Shown: positions 42,813 to 51,522 of the stretch, piece by piece
Layout of the letters: every line of letters starts with the position of its first letter
Numbering within the stretch: the stretch's first letter is position 1
NCBI GenBank assembly: GCA_018712705.1
Contig: DVGM01000022.1
Span: forward strand, 1-61,390
Length of the DNA stretch: 61,390 bases
Direction: 5' to 3'
From: Aphodousia faecalis
GTDB lineage: Bacteria; Pseudomonadota; Gammaproteobacteria; Burkholderiales; Burkholderiaceae_F
Position numbers and translations under genes: made by a program
Notes under the pieces: model-generated
The model's database searches: none
What the model was told of the DNA's origin: nothing
The model's input: the letters and a program-made list of their open reading frames with translations, nothing else

Positions 42813-44426
42813 TTATGGCTGATTACCTGATTCAAAGTACATGGATTCAAACGGAATTTCGTACTGTGAAACTTTGAAATCCACTCCCTTTAATGACGGC
42901 GTGTGAACCGCTTTGGTTCTGGAGTACGAAATCGGCACGTACACATCAGCATTGTGAATAGCTTCAAGAATCGTTGAGACCAGAGCCTGTCGTTTATCTT
43001 CATTCATCTCGATCATGAAGTCTCCGATCAAGCGGTCAATTTTTTCTTTATTGGGCAGTCCCAGCTGAGCTTGGTAGTCTCCGTGCGCAGGAATGCGCCA
43101 GGATGAAAGATAACTTTGTGGGTCATACGGAGCTCCCCACGAAAGTGCGTACTGCAGATCAAAATCGCCGCTTCTTTGGCGATCGAGGAAAATCTGTTTT
43201 TCCTCACCGAAAAGGTTCACTTTAATGCCGACTTGAGCCAAATCGGCTTGAATGACTTCGGCAATGGTTCTTTCCTGTGCGTTTTGCGCATTAAAGTAGA
43301 AGGCAACTTCAGCTTTTATCCCGTTTTTCTCCCGAATGCCGTCTTGAGACGCAAGCCACCCCGCTTGATCAAGAAGATCTCGAGCTTTCTGTGGACTGTA
43401 TTCACGGATTTTTAAATCAACGTCGCAGTAGGGGACATTGCGGGCAAAAAGGGTTGGCGCAGGCTCTTCAAGGTTGTTCAAAACTCCTTTCGCAATTGCT
43501 TGTCTGTCAATGGCGTGAGCGATAGCAAGACGCAGTGTCGAGTCTGCGGTAACAGCTCTCTTGGTGTTTAATAAAATGGCTCGGCTTGCAATGGGCTCAC
43601 TTAAAGAAACCGATAGAGAATGGCTCTTTTGCAGCATGCTTAACGCATCGCTTGTCAATTGGTCACCGTCGGCGCCGAATATCAGGTCAATCTCTCCTTT
43701 TTGAAGTGCCATCAACATGGTTTGTGCGTCAGGCAGCACGTTCCATCGGATCGATTTTAATTTTGGTTTTTCACCCCAGTAGGTCTCGTTTGTGCTAAAG
43801 ACCGCGTACTGGTTTCGCTTGTGTTCGGAAAGTTTCCATGGTCCGGTTCCTGCCAGGCACTTCACACCGTTATTCGTGTGACCGTTATCCATGCAGGCGG
43901 GAGATATGAAGCGAAAAGGTCTGGAAACACCGAGCTCAATCAATGTAGGGAAATAGGGATGTTTTAAGTGCAGTTCCCACGTTAATTCATCAAGCGCACG
44001 GTGAGACTCGATTTCATTGACTAAATTGAGCCATGCATGACGAATTTTATTTTCCAGGATTGCATCAACATTGGCTTTCACGCTTTGCGCGGTAAAGGGG
44101 TGACCGTCGGTATAACGAACACCCTCACGCAGATGAAAAGTGTATGTTTTGCCGTCAGCGGAAATATCCCAACTTTTGGCAAGCCACGGTTCAACGCCTT
44201 TTGCAGTATTGATGACCAGAGGTTCAAAAACCATGGCCTGAGCCGCCATTTCCCCTAAGTAGAGGTGAGGATTGATATCTCGAATATCTTTCATGCTGGC
44301 GTATTCCAGATGGAAACGATCTTGAGTATTTTTATCGGTATCAGACGGCGAACAAGCTGTCAGCCAAATAGAAACAGATACAGCAAAGATTGCTCGTAGA
44401 AATGGAGTGTGAAAAACGGTTTGCAC
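42813..44426 (-). CDS. nikA: NikA-like nickel-binding lipoprotein
   Basis: About 537 residues. I start at GTG 44426 because GGCGGAG lies eight bases before it and it gives a clean lipoprotein signal ending LTAC. The mature protein follows E. coli NikA closely: INPHLYLGEMAAQAMVFEPL, PFRFISPAC, an IREKNG segment and SWGAPYDPQSYLSSWRIPAH. The His in IPAHGDYQAQ falls where the E. coli protein has the loop His (VPSHADFQAQ) reported to bind the nickel chelate. This supports nickel import over peptide import. No NikR box is visible upstream. Confidence 0.85.
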   Translation of the reverse strand: MQTVFHTPFLRAIFAVSVSIWLTACSPSDTDKNTQDRFHLEYASMKDIRDINPHLYLGEMAAQAMVFEPLVINTAKGVEPWLAKSWDISADGKTYTFHLREGVRYTDGHPFTAQSVKANVDAILENKIRHAWLNLVNEIESHRALDELTWELHLKHPYFPTLIELGVSRPFRFISPACMDNGHTNNGVKCLAGTGPWKLSEHKRNQYAVFSTNETYWGEKPKLKSIRWNVLPDAQTMLMALQKGEIDLIFGADGDQLTSDALSMLQKSHSLSVSLSEPIASRAILLNTKRAVTADSTLRLAIAHAIDRQAIAKGVLNNLEEPAPTLFARNVPYCDVDLKIREYSPQKARDLLDQAGWLASQDGIREKNGIKAEVAFYFNAQNAQERTIAEVIQADLAQVGIKVNLFGEEKQIFLDRQRSGDFDLQYALSWGAPYDPQSYLSSWRIPAHGDYQAQLGLPNKEKIDRLIGDFMIEMNEDKRQALVSTILEAIHNADVYVPISYSRTKAVHTPSLKGVDFKVSQYEIPFESMYFESGNQP

Positions 44427-44551
44427 GTGAAAAACTCCGCCGGATATCCGAATACTGGTTAAAGCGTGATTCAATGATAGGGGAAAGAGTGTGATCTCTC
44501 AATGGAAAAAAGGATTAATGAGAGAATTGAAGAAAAAACGAGTAGAAATAG

Positions 44552-44577
44552 AAAAAGCCCGAAAAATCGGGCTTTTT
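44552..44577 (-). terminator. Terminator after rpmG
   Basis: AAAAAGCCCGA and TCGGGCTTTTT form a GC-rich stem with a T run on the minus strand. It ends the rpmB-rpmG message just before the nikA gene. Confidence 0.9.
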
Positions 44578-44595
44578 GGTCGGTACGATACTCAA

Positions 44596-44763
44596 TTACT
44601 TGAGCTTCGTTTCCTTATAAACCACATGCTTGCGAGCAACCGGGTCATACTTGGAAATTTCCATCTTGCCCGTGCTCGTACGCTTGTTCTTGGTCGTCGT
44701 ATAGAAGTGACCCGTACCGGCGGTCGACTCTAACTTGATCTTTTCACGGTTACCCTTTGCCAT
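44596..44763 (-). CDS. rpmG: 50S ribosomal protein L33
   Basis: 55 residues, MAKGNREKIKLESTAGTGHF at the start and HVVYKETKLK at the end. This is the form without the zinc-binding cysteines, consistent with zinc-independent L33. It lies 12 bases after rpmB in the usual rpmB-rpmG order, and a strong terminator follows. Confidence 0.96.
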   Translation of the reverse strand: MAKGNREKIKLESTAGTGHFYTTTKNKRTSTGKMEISKYDPVARKHVVYKETKLK

Positions 44764-44775
44764 GGTGAACTCCTA

Positions 44776-45009
44776 TTAGATTTCGCCGCGGGCGCGGAGG
44801 TCCGCTAAGACCGCATCAATACCGAGCTTGTCGACCGTACGAAGACCTGCCGCCGTCAGACGCAAACGAACCCAACGGTTTTCGCTTTCAACCCAAAAAC
44901 GACGATATTGAAGATTGGGCATGAAACGACGCTTGGTTTTGTTGTTTGCGTGAGAGACGCGGTGGCCGACCATCGGCGCTTTGCCGGTGACTTGACACAC
45001 TCGTGCCAT
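44776..45009 (-). CDS. rpmB: 50S ribosomal protein L28
   Basis: 77 residues beginning MARVCQVTGKAPMVGHRVSH and carrying RRFWVESENRWVRLRLTAAGLRT, characteristic of L28. It is first in rpmB-rpmG, expressed from a good sigma-70 promoter 90 bases upstream. Confidence 0.96.
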   Translation of the reverse strand: MARVCQVTGKAPMVGHRVSHANNKTKRRFMPNLQYRRFWVESENRWVRLRLTAAGLRTVDKLGIDAVLADLRARGEI

Positions 45010-45093
45010 CGCTAACTCCAGTCAAAAAATTAAAACAAAAACAACCCGCCCGAAGTAATGCATCTCACCTCGGTGGGGTCAACGGTATCGAGC

Positions 45094-45122
45094 ATTATAC
45101 TCATCGCCCCCTGCATACGCAA
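45094..45122 (-). promoter_or_regulatory. Sigma-70 promoter of rpmB-rpmG
   Basis: On the minus strand, TTGCGT (45122-45117), a 17-base spacer and a perfect TATAAT (45099-45094), about 85 bases before the rpmB start. Confidence 0.75.
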
Positions 45123-45151
45123 ATTTTTATAAGTTTTATGAGGTGATAGCC

Positions 45152-46519
45152 CTAGTCTCTATTAATGACAAGGGCGGGCTGTCCATCGTAGCCATAGCGT
45201 CGTTTATTGCGGATGATGAGTGTAACGCTCAAAATGAAAGTTAGTGTTTCAGCTAGCGGCACAGAAAGCCAAAGGCCAATCTCGCCGATTAAAAGCGGCA
45301 GACACTCGATAGCCAGAACGGTAAATAGAAACGTTCTGCAAAAAGAGACAATGGCTGCGCGTTTGCCATCTCCCATGGCTGTGAAGAGGTAGGCGGCAAA
45401 CATATTGGGACACAGAAGTAACAAGGAAAGTGCAAAGTAGCCGAAATTGGCTAAAACGAGTTCAAAGACCGCCGAGTCCCTCGGAGTGAAGAAAGCCAAG
45501 ACGGGGGCGGCGAAAATAACCGACATACCATAGGCTGCAAGCGAGAATATCGTCATGATGACGAGACTGTTTTTAAAGACACTGGCTAATTCTGTCCAGT
45601 TCTGTTCGCCGTATTTATAGCCTAGAATCGGACCGGTGGCTTCACAAAAACCATAAAAGATGGAATTAAAAACATACGTTGAATAGGATGCAATGGTTAA
45701 AGCGGCCACACCGTCAACACCCAACCAATACATAAAAGCTGCATTAAATAAGTAAAGCGTAACGGAAGAGGAAAGACTGCCCACCATTTCAGAAAATCCG
45801 CTTGTACATGCGCCTTTAAGAGCTGCCCAGTCGGGACGAGTCAAAATGATTTTGATAGGGGCTTTCGTTCGGCAAAAGAAAATGCCTCCGGCCACCGCCG
45901 CGACAATCCAGGAGATAACCGTCGCCAGTGCTCCGCCATACATACCCCAACCGAAAGGCCCCATAAAAACAATATCCAAAACAACATTGGTAAGACCCGA
46001 GGCGATTGAAACGGCCAGGCCCAGTTTGGGGAATCCCGCTACAGTGAAAAAAGTCTGAGACAACACGCTCAATAAAAAGCAGGGCATGAAGGCAAGCCAA
46101 ACAATTTGGTACTCATAGGCATAGGCGTATTGCTCTTCGTTGACATTAAGAAAGTCCAACAGAGGATCTAATAACAAAATACCCAAGAGTCCCACAATGA
46201 CTCCAAAGGCAAATTCCGCGTAAACCAGTGTGCTTAGGGCTCGGTCGGCGCCAGCTGAGTCGCCGGCCCCCATGCGTCGTGAGACAACGGAGCCGCCACC
46301 GGCAGAAAGCATGATGCCGACTGCACCCAAAAAGATGGCAAGCGGGAAGATCATATTTAGAGAGGCTAGCGCCACGGTGCCCATGTAGCGACTGATTAAA
46401 ACACCATCGGCCACCATATAGCTCATGATGAAAAGCGACATCAGCATGCGAGGGAATGTGAAGCGCAACTGTCCTGCGATGCTGAAGTGTTGTCCGAGGA
46501 TGGTGTTGGTGGGGCGCAT
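45152..46519 (-). CDS. MATE-family efflux pump
   Basis: 455 residues with twelve helices in two six-helix halves. SYMVADGVLISRYMGTVALASLN near 33 and SAGGGSVVSRRMGAG near 72 are typical of MATE exporters, as is the equivalent FNSIFYGFCEATGPILGYKYG near 285 in the second half. It uses a Na+ or H+ gradient; substrate unknown. It is divergent from ispH. Confidence 0.87.
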   Translation of the reverse strand: MRPTNTILGQHFSIAGQLRFTFPRMLMSLFIMSYMVADGVLISRYMGTVALASLNMIFPLAIFLGAVGIMLSAGGGSVVSRRMGAGDSAGADRALSTLVYAEFAFGVIVGLLGILLLDPLLDFLNVNEEQYAYAYEYQIVWLAFMPCFLLSVLSQTFFTVAGFPKLGLAVSIASGLTNVVLDIVFMGPFGWGMYGGALATVISWIVAAVAGGIFFCRTKAPIKIILTRPDWAALKGACTSGFSEMVGSLSSSVTLYLFNAAFMYWLGVDGVAALTIASYSTYVFNSIFYGFCEATGPILGYKYGEQNWTELASVFKNSLVIMTIFSLAAYGMSVIFAAPVLAFFTPRDSAVFELVLANFGYFALSLLLLCPNMFAAYLFTAMGDGKRAAIVSFCRTFLFTVLAIECLPLLIGEIGLWLSVPLAETLTFILSVTLIIRNKRRYGYDGQPALVINRD

Positions 46520-46707
46520 AAAAGTAGCTGAAGCTTTGTTTTTTAATACTGCTGTTTTGTTGATTGAAAGCCAAGGTCAATACTAATTCAAATTTTCTGT
46601 GACTGTTTGCACAAAATACGCTAAAAAATTTAACGATTAAGCCCAAATGATGAAAACGAGATGATCAAAAAACGGTAGACTTTTGAAATATTTTGAGGGG
46701 AACATCC

Positions 46708-47625
46708 ATGCAGGTTTTATTAGCTCAGCCGCGAGGTTTTTGCGCCGGTGTCAATCGGGCCATTGCGATTGTGGAAAAGGCCTTGGCTGTCTACGGCAGT
46801 CCGATTTATGTCCGTCATGAAATTGTTCATAACAAGACGGTGGTCAATGAACTGAAAGAAAAAGGCGCGATCTTTGTTGATCATCTAAGCGAAGTGCCCG
46901 ATGGAGCAACGGCTATTTTGTCGGCCCACGGTGTTCCCAAAAGTGTTAAAGCGTACGCTTCAGGACGAAAGATTCGTCTTTTTGATGCCGCCTGCCCTTT
47001 GGTAATGAAAGTGCACCGAGAGGTCGTCAAAATGCATGAAGAGGGATTGACGGTTATTGTGATCGGTCACAAAGGACATGCGGAAGTGGAAGGGACCATG
47101 GGACAGGTCGACAACAACATCTACCGTGTCTACACTGATGAAGAAGTTGACGCTCTTAACGTGCCCGATCCCAATAAAGTCGGTTATGTGACGCAGACCA
47201 CTTTGTCGACGGATGAAACGAAGGAAGTCATTGCTCGGTTGAAGGCCCGTTTCCCATCCATTCGCTCATTGTCGGCAGCGGATATTTGCTACGCCACGCA
47301 AAGTCGTCAGGAAGCTGTAAAGAAATTAGCGGCCATGGTTGACTTGGTGTTGGTGATTGGATCCAGTACCAGTTCGAATTCCCGCAGACTCCGTGATAAG
47401 GCCCAGCGTGAAGGTGTTCGCGCATTTTTAATTGACAGCGTTGCAGATATTGAACCCTCTTGGTTTGATGGCGTGGAAAAGGTGGGGCTGACAGCCGGCG
47501 CTTCAGCGCCTGAGCATTTGGTTCAAGGCGTGGTGGAATACTTAAAGGCAAACGGGGCCACCTCTGTAGAGACCATGCCGGGCGTGCCCGACAGGATTGC
47601 TTTCCCGTTGCCAGCGGGTCTTTGA
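46708..47625 (+). CDS. ispH: 4-hydroxy-3-methylbut-2-enyl diphosphate reductase
   Basis: 305 residues. Last step of the MEP isoprenoid pathway, giving IPP and DMAPP. The three cluster cysteines are in QPRGFCAGV (Cys ~12), DAACPLV (~93) and DICYATQ (~194), and the catalytic Glu is in GHAEVEGTMGQ. I start at ATG 46708, after GAGGGGAA, and not at TTG 46693. A ybaK-type gene follows after 22 bases. Confidence 0.97.
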   Translation: MQVLLAQPRGFCAGVNRAIAIVEKALAVYGSPIYVRHEIVHNKTVVNELKEKGAIFVDHLSEVPDGATAILSAHGVPKSVKAYASGRKIRLFDAACPLVMKVHREVVKMHEEGLTVIVIGHKGHAEVEGTMGQVDNNIYRVYTDEEVDALNVPDPNKVGYVTQTTLSTDETKEVIARLKARFPSIRSLSAADICYATQSRQEAVKKLAAMVDLVLVIGSSTSSNSRRLRDKAQREGVRAFLIDSVADIEPSWFDGVEKVGLTAGASAPEHLVQGVVEYLKANGATSVETMPGVPDRIAFPLPAGL

Positions 47626-47647
47626 TAAAAAAGTGAAAGGAACGATT

Positions 47648-48139
47648 ATGTCTAAAGAAAAACATCAAAGTGCGACACCGGCCACCGATTGGCTCAAACA
47701 ACATAAGGTCGCCTTTGAACCCTTTTCTTACGAGTATGTTGAGCACGGCGGTACAGCCTCCGTTGCCGCCGCTTTCGGTTTAGATCACCACACGGTTGTA
47801 AAAACACTCATTATGGAAGACGAGCACGCGAAGCCCTTGGTGATTCTTATGCATGGTGACTGTGAAGTCAGTACCAAAAATCTTGCCCGTCAAGTGGGAG
47901 CAAAACATATCGCACCTTGTAAGCCCGAGCAAGCTCAACGCAATAGCGGCTATCAAGTTGGCGGTACTTCGCCCTTTGGAACTCGAAAACGTATGCCGGT
48001 ATACGTGCAAAAGACGATTTTGGAATTGCCGGAAATTTACATCAACGGGGGGCGCCGCGGTTTTATTGTGAAAATCAACCCTTCTGTTTTGGTTGATGAA
48101 TTGGGAGCAAAGCCGGTTGATTGCGCCAATGCGGATTAA
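47648..48139 (+). CDS. ybaK: YbaK-type Cys-tRNA(Pro) deacylase
   Basis: 163 residues of the YbaK/EbsC family, which clears cysteine mischarged onto tRNA-Pro. The conserved KTLIMED segment with the catalytic Lys lies near residue 55, and GGTSPFGTRKRMPVYV and YINGGRRGFIVKI close the active site. I start at ATG 47648 and not at the longer frame, which overlaps ispH. AAAGGAACG precedes it. It is followed by a palindrome before the M20 gene. Confidence 0.88.
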   Translation: MSKEKHQSATPATDWLKQHKVAFEPFSYEYVEHGGTASVAAAFGLDHHTVVKTLIMEDEHAKPLVILMHGDCEVSTKNLARQVGAKHIAPCKPEQAQRNSGYQVGGTSPFGTRKRMPVYVQKTILELPEIYINGGRRGFIVKINPSVLVDELGAKPVDCANAD

Positions 48140-48153
48140 CCACCAATTGGTGG
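48140..48153. promoter_or_regulatory. Perfect 14-bp palindrome
   Basis: CCACCAATTGGTGG begins right after the ybaK stop codon and about 60 bases before the M20 hydrolase start. It could be an operator for that gene. No regulator is identified. Confidence 0.3.
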
Positions 48154-48212
48154 AAATCGTATGGGAGACCGTACGGCAGAAAACGGGGAGACCCGGTTAG
48201 GAGTGGCAAAAA

Positions 48213-49445
48213 ATGCAAACGGAAAAAGATTTTGCTCAGAAAATTTTCACTGATGTTCGTGAGATGTCGAAATCCGACCTGGGCGTTACTCGTTTGGGTT
48301 ATTCGGAAAAAGAAACTCAGGTATTGAGGTATCTTGAAAAAGTCGCCCTTGGTTTAGGAATGAACTGCTCGTATGACGAGGCGGGCAATCTTTGGATGAC
48401 TCTTGAAGGAAAACATCCGGAGAGGCCGTTTTTAATGGTGGCCAGTCACGCCGATAGCGTTCCTGAAGGCGGAAATTTTGATGGATTGGCCGGTATCGTG
48501 TCAGGACTTTGTGCAGCCAAAGCCATTAAAGAGTCAGGCATTCAATTGGATTGTAACTTAAACGTTGTGGCTTTCCGTTGTGAAGAACAAGGCCTAATCG
48601 GTTCTCGTGCGATCTTAGGAACATTGACGCCCGAAGACTTGAATCGTCGTTATCGGCCCGAATGTAAGCTTTTGGGGGAATCGATGCAAGACTGCGGGAT
48701 TAATCCGCAGGCGTTAGTTCAAGGCAAGGCCTACTTAAATCCGAAGGATGTGGCGGCTTATTTTGAATTACACATTGAACAAGGGCCGAAGTTGGAACAA
48801 TCTTCTCAAGCAAAGGTTGGCCTGGTAACCGGTATTCGAGGCAATGTCTTTCACCGTGCTATTCGGTGCTTGGGGGAAACCGCTCATTCTGGTGCCATTG
48901 ATTTTGAGTTTAGACACGATGCCGTGGCTGCTGTCGCTCAGCTTTTTGCCGTCATGCGCTCGCACTGGATTGAAAGGCTCAAAGCGGGCGATGATTTGGT
49001 CTACACCAACGGTGTTGTTAATACGCCGCCTTCACAGAGCTTTAACATCATTTCCGGCGAAGTAACCTTTAGCCTTGATATCCGCACACTTTCAGTACAA
49101 ACGAGAGAATATTTCTATGAGCTCTTTAAGAAAGAAGCTCGAAAGATAGAAGCTGACTTTGGTGTTCGCTTCGAATTTGATCAGGCGTTCTACATTGAGC
49201 CAGCCTTAAGTGACGATCACTTAATTAATAAATTGGAATCTTCAGCTGCTCAAGAAAATATTCCGGTTATTCGTATGCCTTCGGGCGCCGGCCATGATGC
49301 CGGTGATATTGCTCAGGAAGGCATCCCGATGGCGATGATTTTTATCGCTAATCAAAACGGTTCACACAATCATCGCGAAGCCATGCGAATGGAAGACTTT
49401 TTGTCCGGCGTGCAAATTTTGACTCGTACGCTCAAAGATCTTTAG
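48213..49445 (+). CDS. M20-family Zn amidohydrolase (allantoate/N-carbamoyl amino acid type)
   Basis: 410 residues. Metal ligands: His/Asp in ASHADSVPEGGNFDGLAG (about 83-99), Glu in FRCEEQGLIGS (about 124-134), HIEQGPKLEQ (about 190) and a terminal His in NGSHNHREAMRMEDF (about 389). A dimerisation lid sits between. This order is that of N-carbamoyl-L-amino acid hydrolases and allantoate amidohydrolases; the exact substrate is unclear. GGAG precedes the ATG. The stop overlaps the convergent tsaD by 3 bases. Confidence 0.85.
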   Translation: MQTEKDFAQKIFTDVREMSKSDLGVTRLGYSEKETQVLRYLEKVALGLGMNCSYDEAGNLWMTLEGKHPERPFLMVASHADSVPEGGNFDGLAGIVSGLCAAKAIKESGIQLDCNLNVVAFRCEEQGLIGSRAILGTLTPEDLNRRYRPECKLLGESMQDCGINPQALVQGKAYLNPKDVAAYFELHIEQGPKLEQSSQAKVGLVTGIRGNVFHRAIRCLGETAHSGAIDFEFRHDAVAAVAQLFAVMRSHWIERLKAGDDLVYTNGVVNTPPSQSFNIISGEVTFSLDIRTLSVQTREYFYELFKKEARKIEADFGVRFEFDQAFYIEPALSDDHLINKLESSAAQENIPVIRMPSGAGHDAGDIAQEGIPMAMIFIANQNGSHNHREAMRMEDFLSGVQILTRTLKDL

Positions 49446-50491
49446 CCAATGATATCCGTGGCGGCTTCTTTGAGCCGCCAACGAGGCTTAACACCAAATT
49501 TCATATTCTTAAAATGACGATTAATGTCATCGGCGCTCATGTGTTTCATTCGCTCTAAACCGGCAGTGGCGATCATCGCCCCATTATCTGTACACAGTTT
49601 GATGGGCGGAAAGAATACTTTCATGCCGCGTTTGCGCATTTCATAAACCAAGCGGTTGCGAAGCTGCTTGTTGGCGCTCACGCCTCCTGCGACCACAAGC
49701 GTTTTCATTTTTGATTGCTTCATTGCCTTGACAGTTTTTGCCGCCAAAACATCCACGACAGCATCCACAAAAGCTCGGGCTAAATTGGCGCGAAAGGTTT
49801 CATCCGTTGCATCGGGTGTATTTTTAACGGCGGTCAATACCGCGGTTTTTAAACCCGAAAAACTCATGTCAAGATTGGGTGAATGAATCATGGGACGGGG
49901 CAGTTCAATGGCGCCGGACGTGCCCTTCTCGGCTAAAGCGCTCACGGCGGGACCGCCCGGGTAGCACATGCCCAAGAGCTGTGCCGTTTTATCAAAGGCT
50001 TCACCCACCGCATCATCGAGCGTGTCGCCCAACAGTTCATAGTCTCCGAAGCGGTTGACTTTCATGATTTGGGTGTGGCCGCCTGATACTAAAAGCGCGA
50101 TAAACGGAAATTCGGGAGCGGGATCGGCCAATAAATTAGCCAGCAGGTGCCCTTCCATGTGGTGAATACCAATAACTGGAATATCCAACGCAAAAGCGAG
50201 CGCATGAGCAACGCTTACGCCCACTAAAAGAGCGCCGGCCAAGCCCGGTCCTTGCGTAACCGCGATGGCATCAAGGTCAGTCTTGGTTTTGCCAGCCTCT
50301 TCGAGCACTTGTTCAATGAGCGGAATAACGCGACGGATATGGTCTCGGCTGGCCAATTCAGGAACCACGCCGCCATAAAGTCGGTGCATGTCAATTTGGG
50401 TGTGCACGGCATGAGCCAATAAGCCTTTTTCGCTGTCAATGAGAGCAACGCCCGTTTCGTCACAAGAGGACTCTAAACCAAGAATAAGCAT
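49442..50491 (-). CDS. tsaD: tRNA N6-adenosine threonylcarbamoyltransferase
   Basis: 349 residues. It makes t6A37 in ANN-reading tRNAs together with TsaB, TsaC and TsaE. MLILGLESSCDETG opens the ASKHA ATPase fold, the metal ligands are in GIHHMEGH (about 108-115), and SGGHTQI and AGGVSANKQLR are the other signatures. The longer frame upstream lacks homology, so I start at ATG 50491. It is divergent from rpsU, the conserved arrangement. A 9-bp inverted repeat lies in its leader. Confidence 0.95.
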   Translation of the reverse strand: MLILGLESSCDETGVALIDSEKGLLAHAVHTQIDMHRLYGGVVPELASRDHIRRVIPLIEQVLEEAGKTKTDLDAIAVTQGPGLAGALLVGVSVAHALAFALDIPVIGIHHMEGHLLANLLADPAPEFPFIALLVSGGHTQIMKVNRFGDYELLGDTLDDAVGEAFDKTAQLLGMCYPGGPAVSALAEKGTSGAIELPRPMIHSPNLDMSFSGLKTAVLTAVKNTPDATDETFRANLARAFVDAVVDVLAAKTVKAMKQSKMKTLVVAGGVSANKQLRNRLVYEMRKRGMKVFFPPIKLCTDNGAMIATAGLERMKHMSADDINRHFKNMKFGVKPRWRLKEAATDIIG

Positions 50492-50501
50492 AAATATCAA
50501 A

Positions 50502-50526
50502 AGAATCAATAAGTTATATTGATTCT
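50502..50526 (-). promoter_or_regulatory. 9-bp inverted repeat in the tsaD leader
   Basis: AGAATCAAT (50502-50510) and ATTGATTCT (50518-50526) form a perfect dyad with a 7-base spacer, ending 10 bases before the tsaD start. It could be an operator or an mRNA hairpin at the initiation region, which lacks a clear Shine-Dalgarno sequence. Confidence 0.45.
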
Positions 50527-50696
50527 GCAAGAAAAAAGACAAAAAAATGAAAGGACTATTTCCTTTTATCCGTATTTTATGCGAAAATATGCAACTTTCG
50601 GAGGTCGTGCGATACATTCCGAGATGGATTTGTGCGCACTGATCAGATCGGTAAATCAATACCGCAACATTTTTTTATTGACAGGTAAGGTGCCTG

Positions 50697-50909
50697 ATGC
50701 CCACTATTCGTGTTAAAGAAAACGAACCGTTTGAAACCGCTCTTCGCCGTTTCAAGCGCACCATTGAAAAGAGCGGTCTTTTGACCGAATTGCGTGCTCG
50801 TGAGTTCTATGAAAAGCCCACGGCTGAACGTAAGCGTAAGAAGGCTGCTGCCATCAAGCGTCACTACAAGCGCTTGCGCAGCCAAATGTTGCCGAAGAAG
50901 CTCTACTAA
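50697..50909 (+). CDS. rpsU: 30S ribosomal protein S21
   Basis: 70 residues, MPTIRVKENEPFETALRRFK and a very basic C-terminus, as in all S21 proteins. AAGG precedes the ATG. It heads the macromolecular-synthesis cluster rpsU-yqeY-dnaG-rpoD. The 140-base gap that follows has alternative hairpins and a terminator. Confidence 0.97.
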   Translation: MPTIRVKENEPFETALRRFKRTIEKSGLLTELRAREFYEKPTAERKRKKAAAIKRHYKRLRSQMLPKKLY

Positions 50910-50913
50910 TTTT

Positions 50914-50957
50914 CGGACCGCATACAGTTGACGGTCCGATCTAGCGCAGGGACCGTC
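50914..50957 (+). other. Mutually exclusive hairpins after rpsU
   Basis: Three segments can pair in two ways. CGGACCG (50914-50920) with CGGTCCG (50932-50938), or GACGGTCC (50930-50937) with GGACCGTC (50950-50957). The middle segment is shared, so only one hairpin forms at a time. It lies just before the terminator at 50991-51037. Confidence 0.5.
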
Positions 50958-50990
50958 AGGGCTTGAGCTTTGTGCTTTAAGCCAAAATCA

Positions 50991-51037
50991 CGCGTGCAAA
51001 GCTCTGACTGAAGAGAGAGGTTGCACGCGTTTTTTTT
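50991..51037 (+). terminator. Intrinsic terminator between rpsU and yqeY
   Basis: CGCGTGCAA (50991-50999) pairs with TTGCACGCG (51021-51029), followed by eight T. It would end most rpsU transcripts, leaving lower read-through into yqeY-dnaG, as the terminator between rpsU and dnaG does in E. coli. Confidence 0.85.
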
Positions 51038-51050
51038 CAAAGGAATGGAA

Positions 51051-51497
51051 ATGACGATTAAAGAACAGATCATGGCCGATATGAAGGCCGCGATGAAAGC
51101 TCACGATGCAGCTCGTTTGGGAGCTATTCGTCTCTTGATGGCTGCTATCAAGCAAAAAGAAGTGGACGAACGTGTTCAGTGCGCAGATCCCGAGATCATC
51201 TCGATCATCGCTAAACTCGTCAAGCAACGCCACGATTCCATCGAACAATACACGGCAGCCAATCGTCAAGACTTGGCCGATAAAGAACAGGCTGAAATTG
51301 ATGTCTTATCGACCTATTTGCCTAAGCCTCTGACCGAAGAAGAAATTCTTGCCATCATCGATGAAGCCATCGCCGCCATCGGTGCTAACGGCATGGCCGC
51401 TATGGGTAAAGTGATGGGCGCGGTCAAGCCCAAGCTTACCGGTCGCGCTGACATGGGTAAGGTTTCTGCGCTGATTAAGCAAAAGTTGACCGCTTAA
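51051..51497 (+). CDS. yqeY: GatB/YqeY domain protein
   Basis: 148 residues. Two helical domains with DMKAAMKAHDAARLGAIRLLMAAIK at the start and ANGMAAMGKVMGAVKPKLTGRADM near the end match the GatB/YqeY family, whose tail domain resembles the tRNA-binding end of GatB. The role is unresolved; the position between rpsU and dnaG is conserved in betaproteobacteria. The start at 51051 has AGGA six bases upstream; the in-frame ATG at 51045 is an alternative. Confidence 0.9.
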   Translation: MTIKEQIMADMKAAMKAHDAARLGAIRLLMAAIKQKEVDERVQCADPEIISIIAKLVKQRHDSIEQYTAANRQDLADKEQAEIDVLSTYLPKPLTEEEILAIIDEAIAAIGANGMAAMGKVMGAVKPKLTGRADMGKVSALIKQKLTA

Positions 51498-51522
51498 AAC
51501 CACAGACCGGACACTTCGCTTA

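Noticed and set aside
44427..44551. Search for a NikR operator before nikA
   Set aside because: No GTATGA-N16-TCATAC-like dyad could be found; only weak partial matches.
46520..46707. Promoter in the MATE-ispH divergent gap
   Set aside because: TTGCAC followed by TTAACG-like sequence is too weak to list as a promoter.
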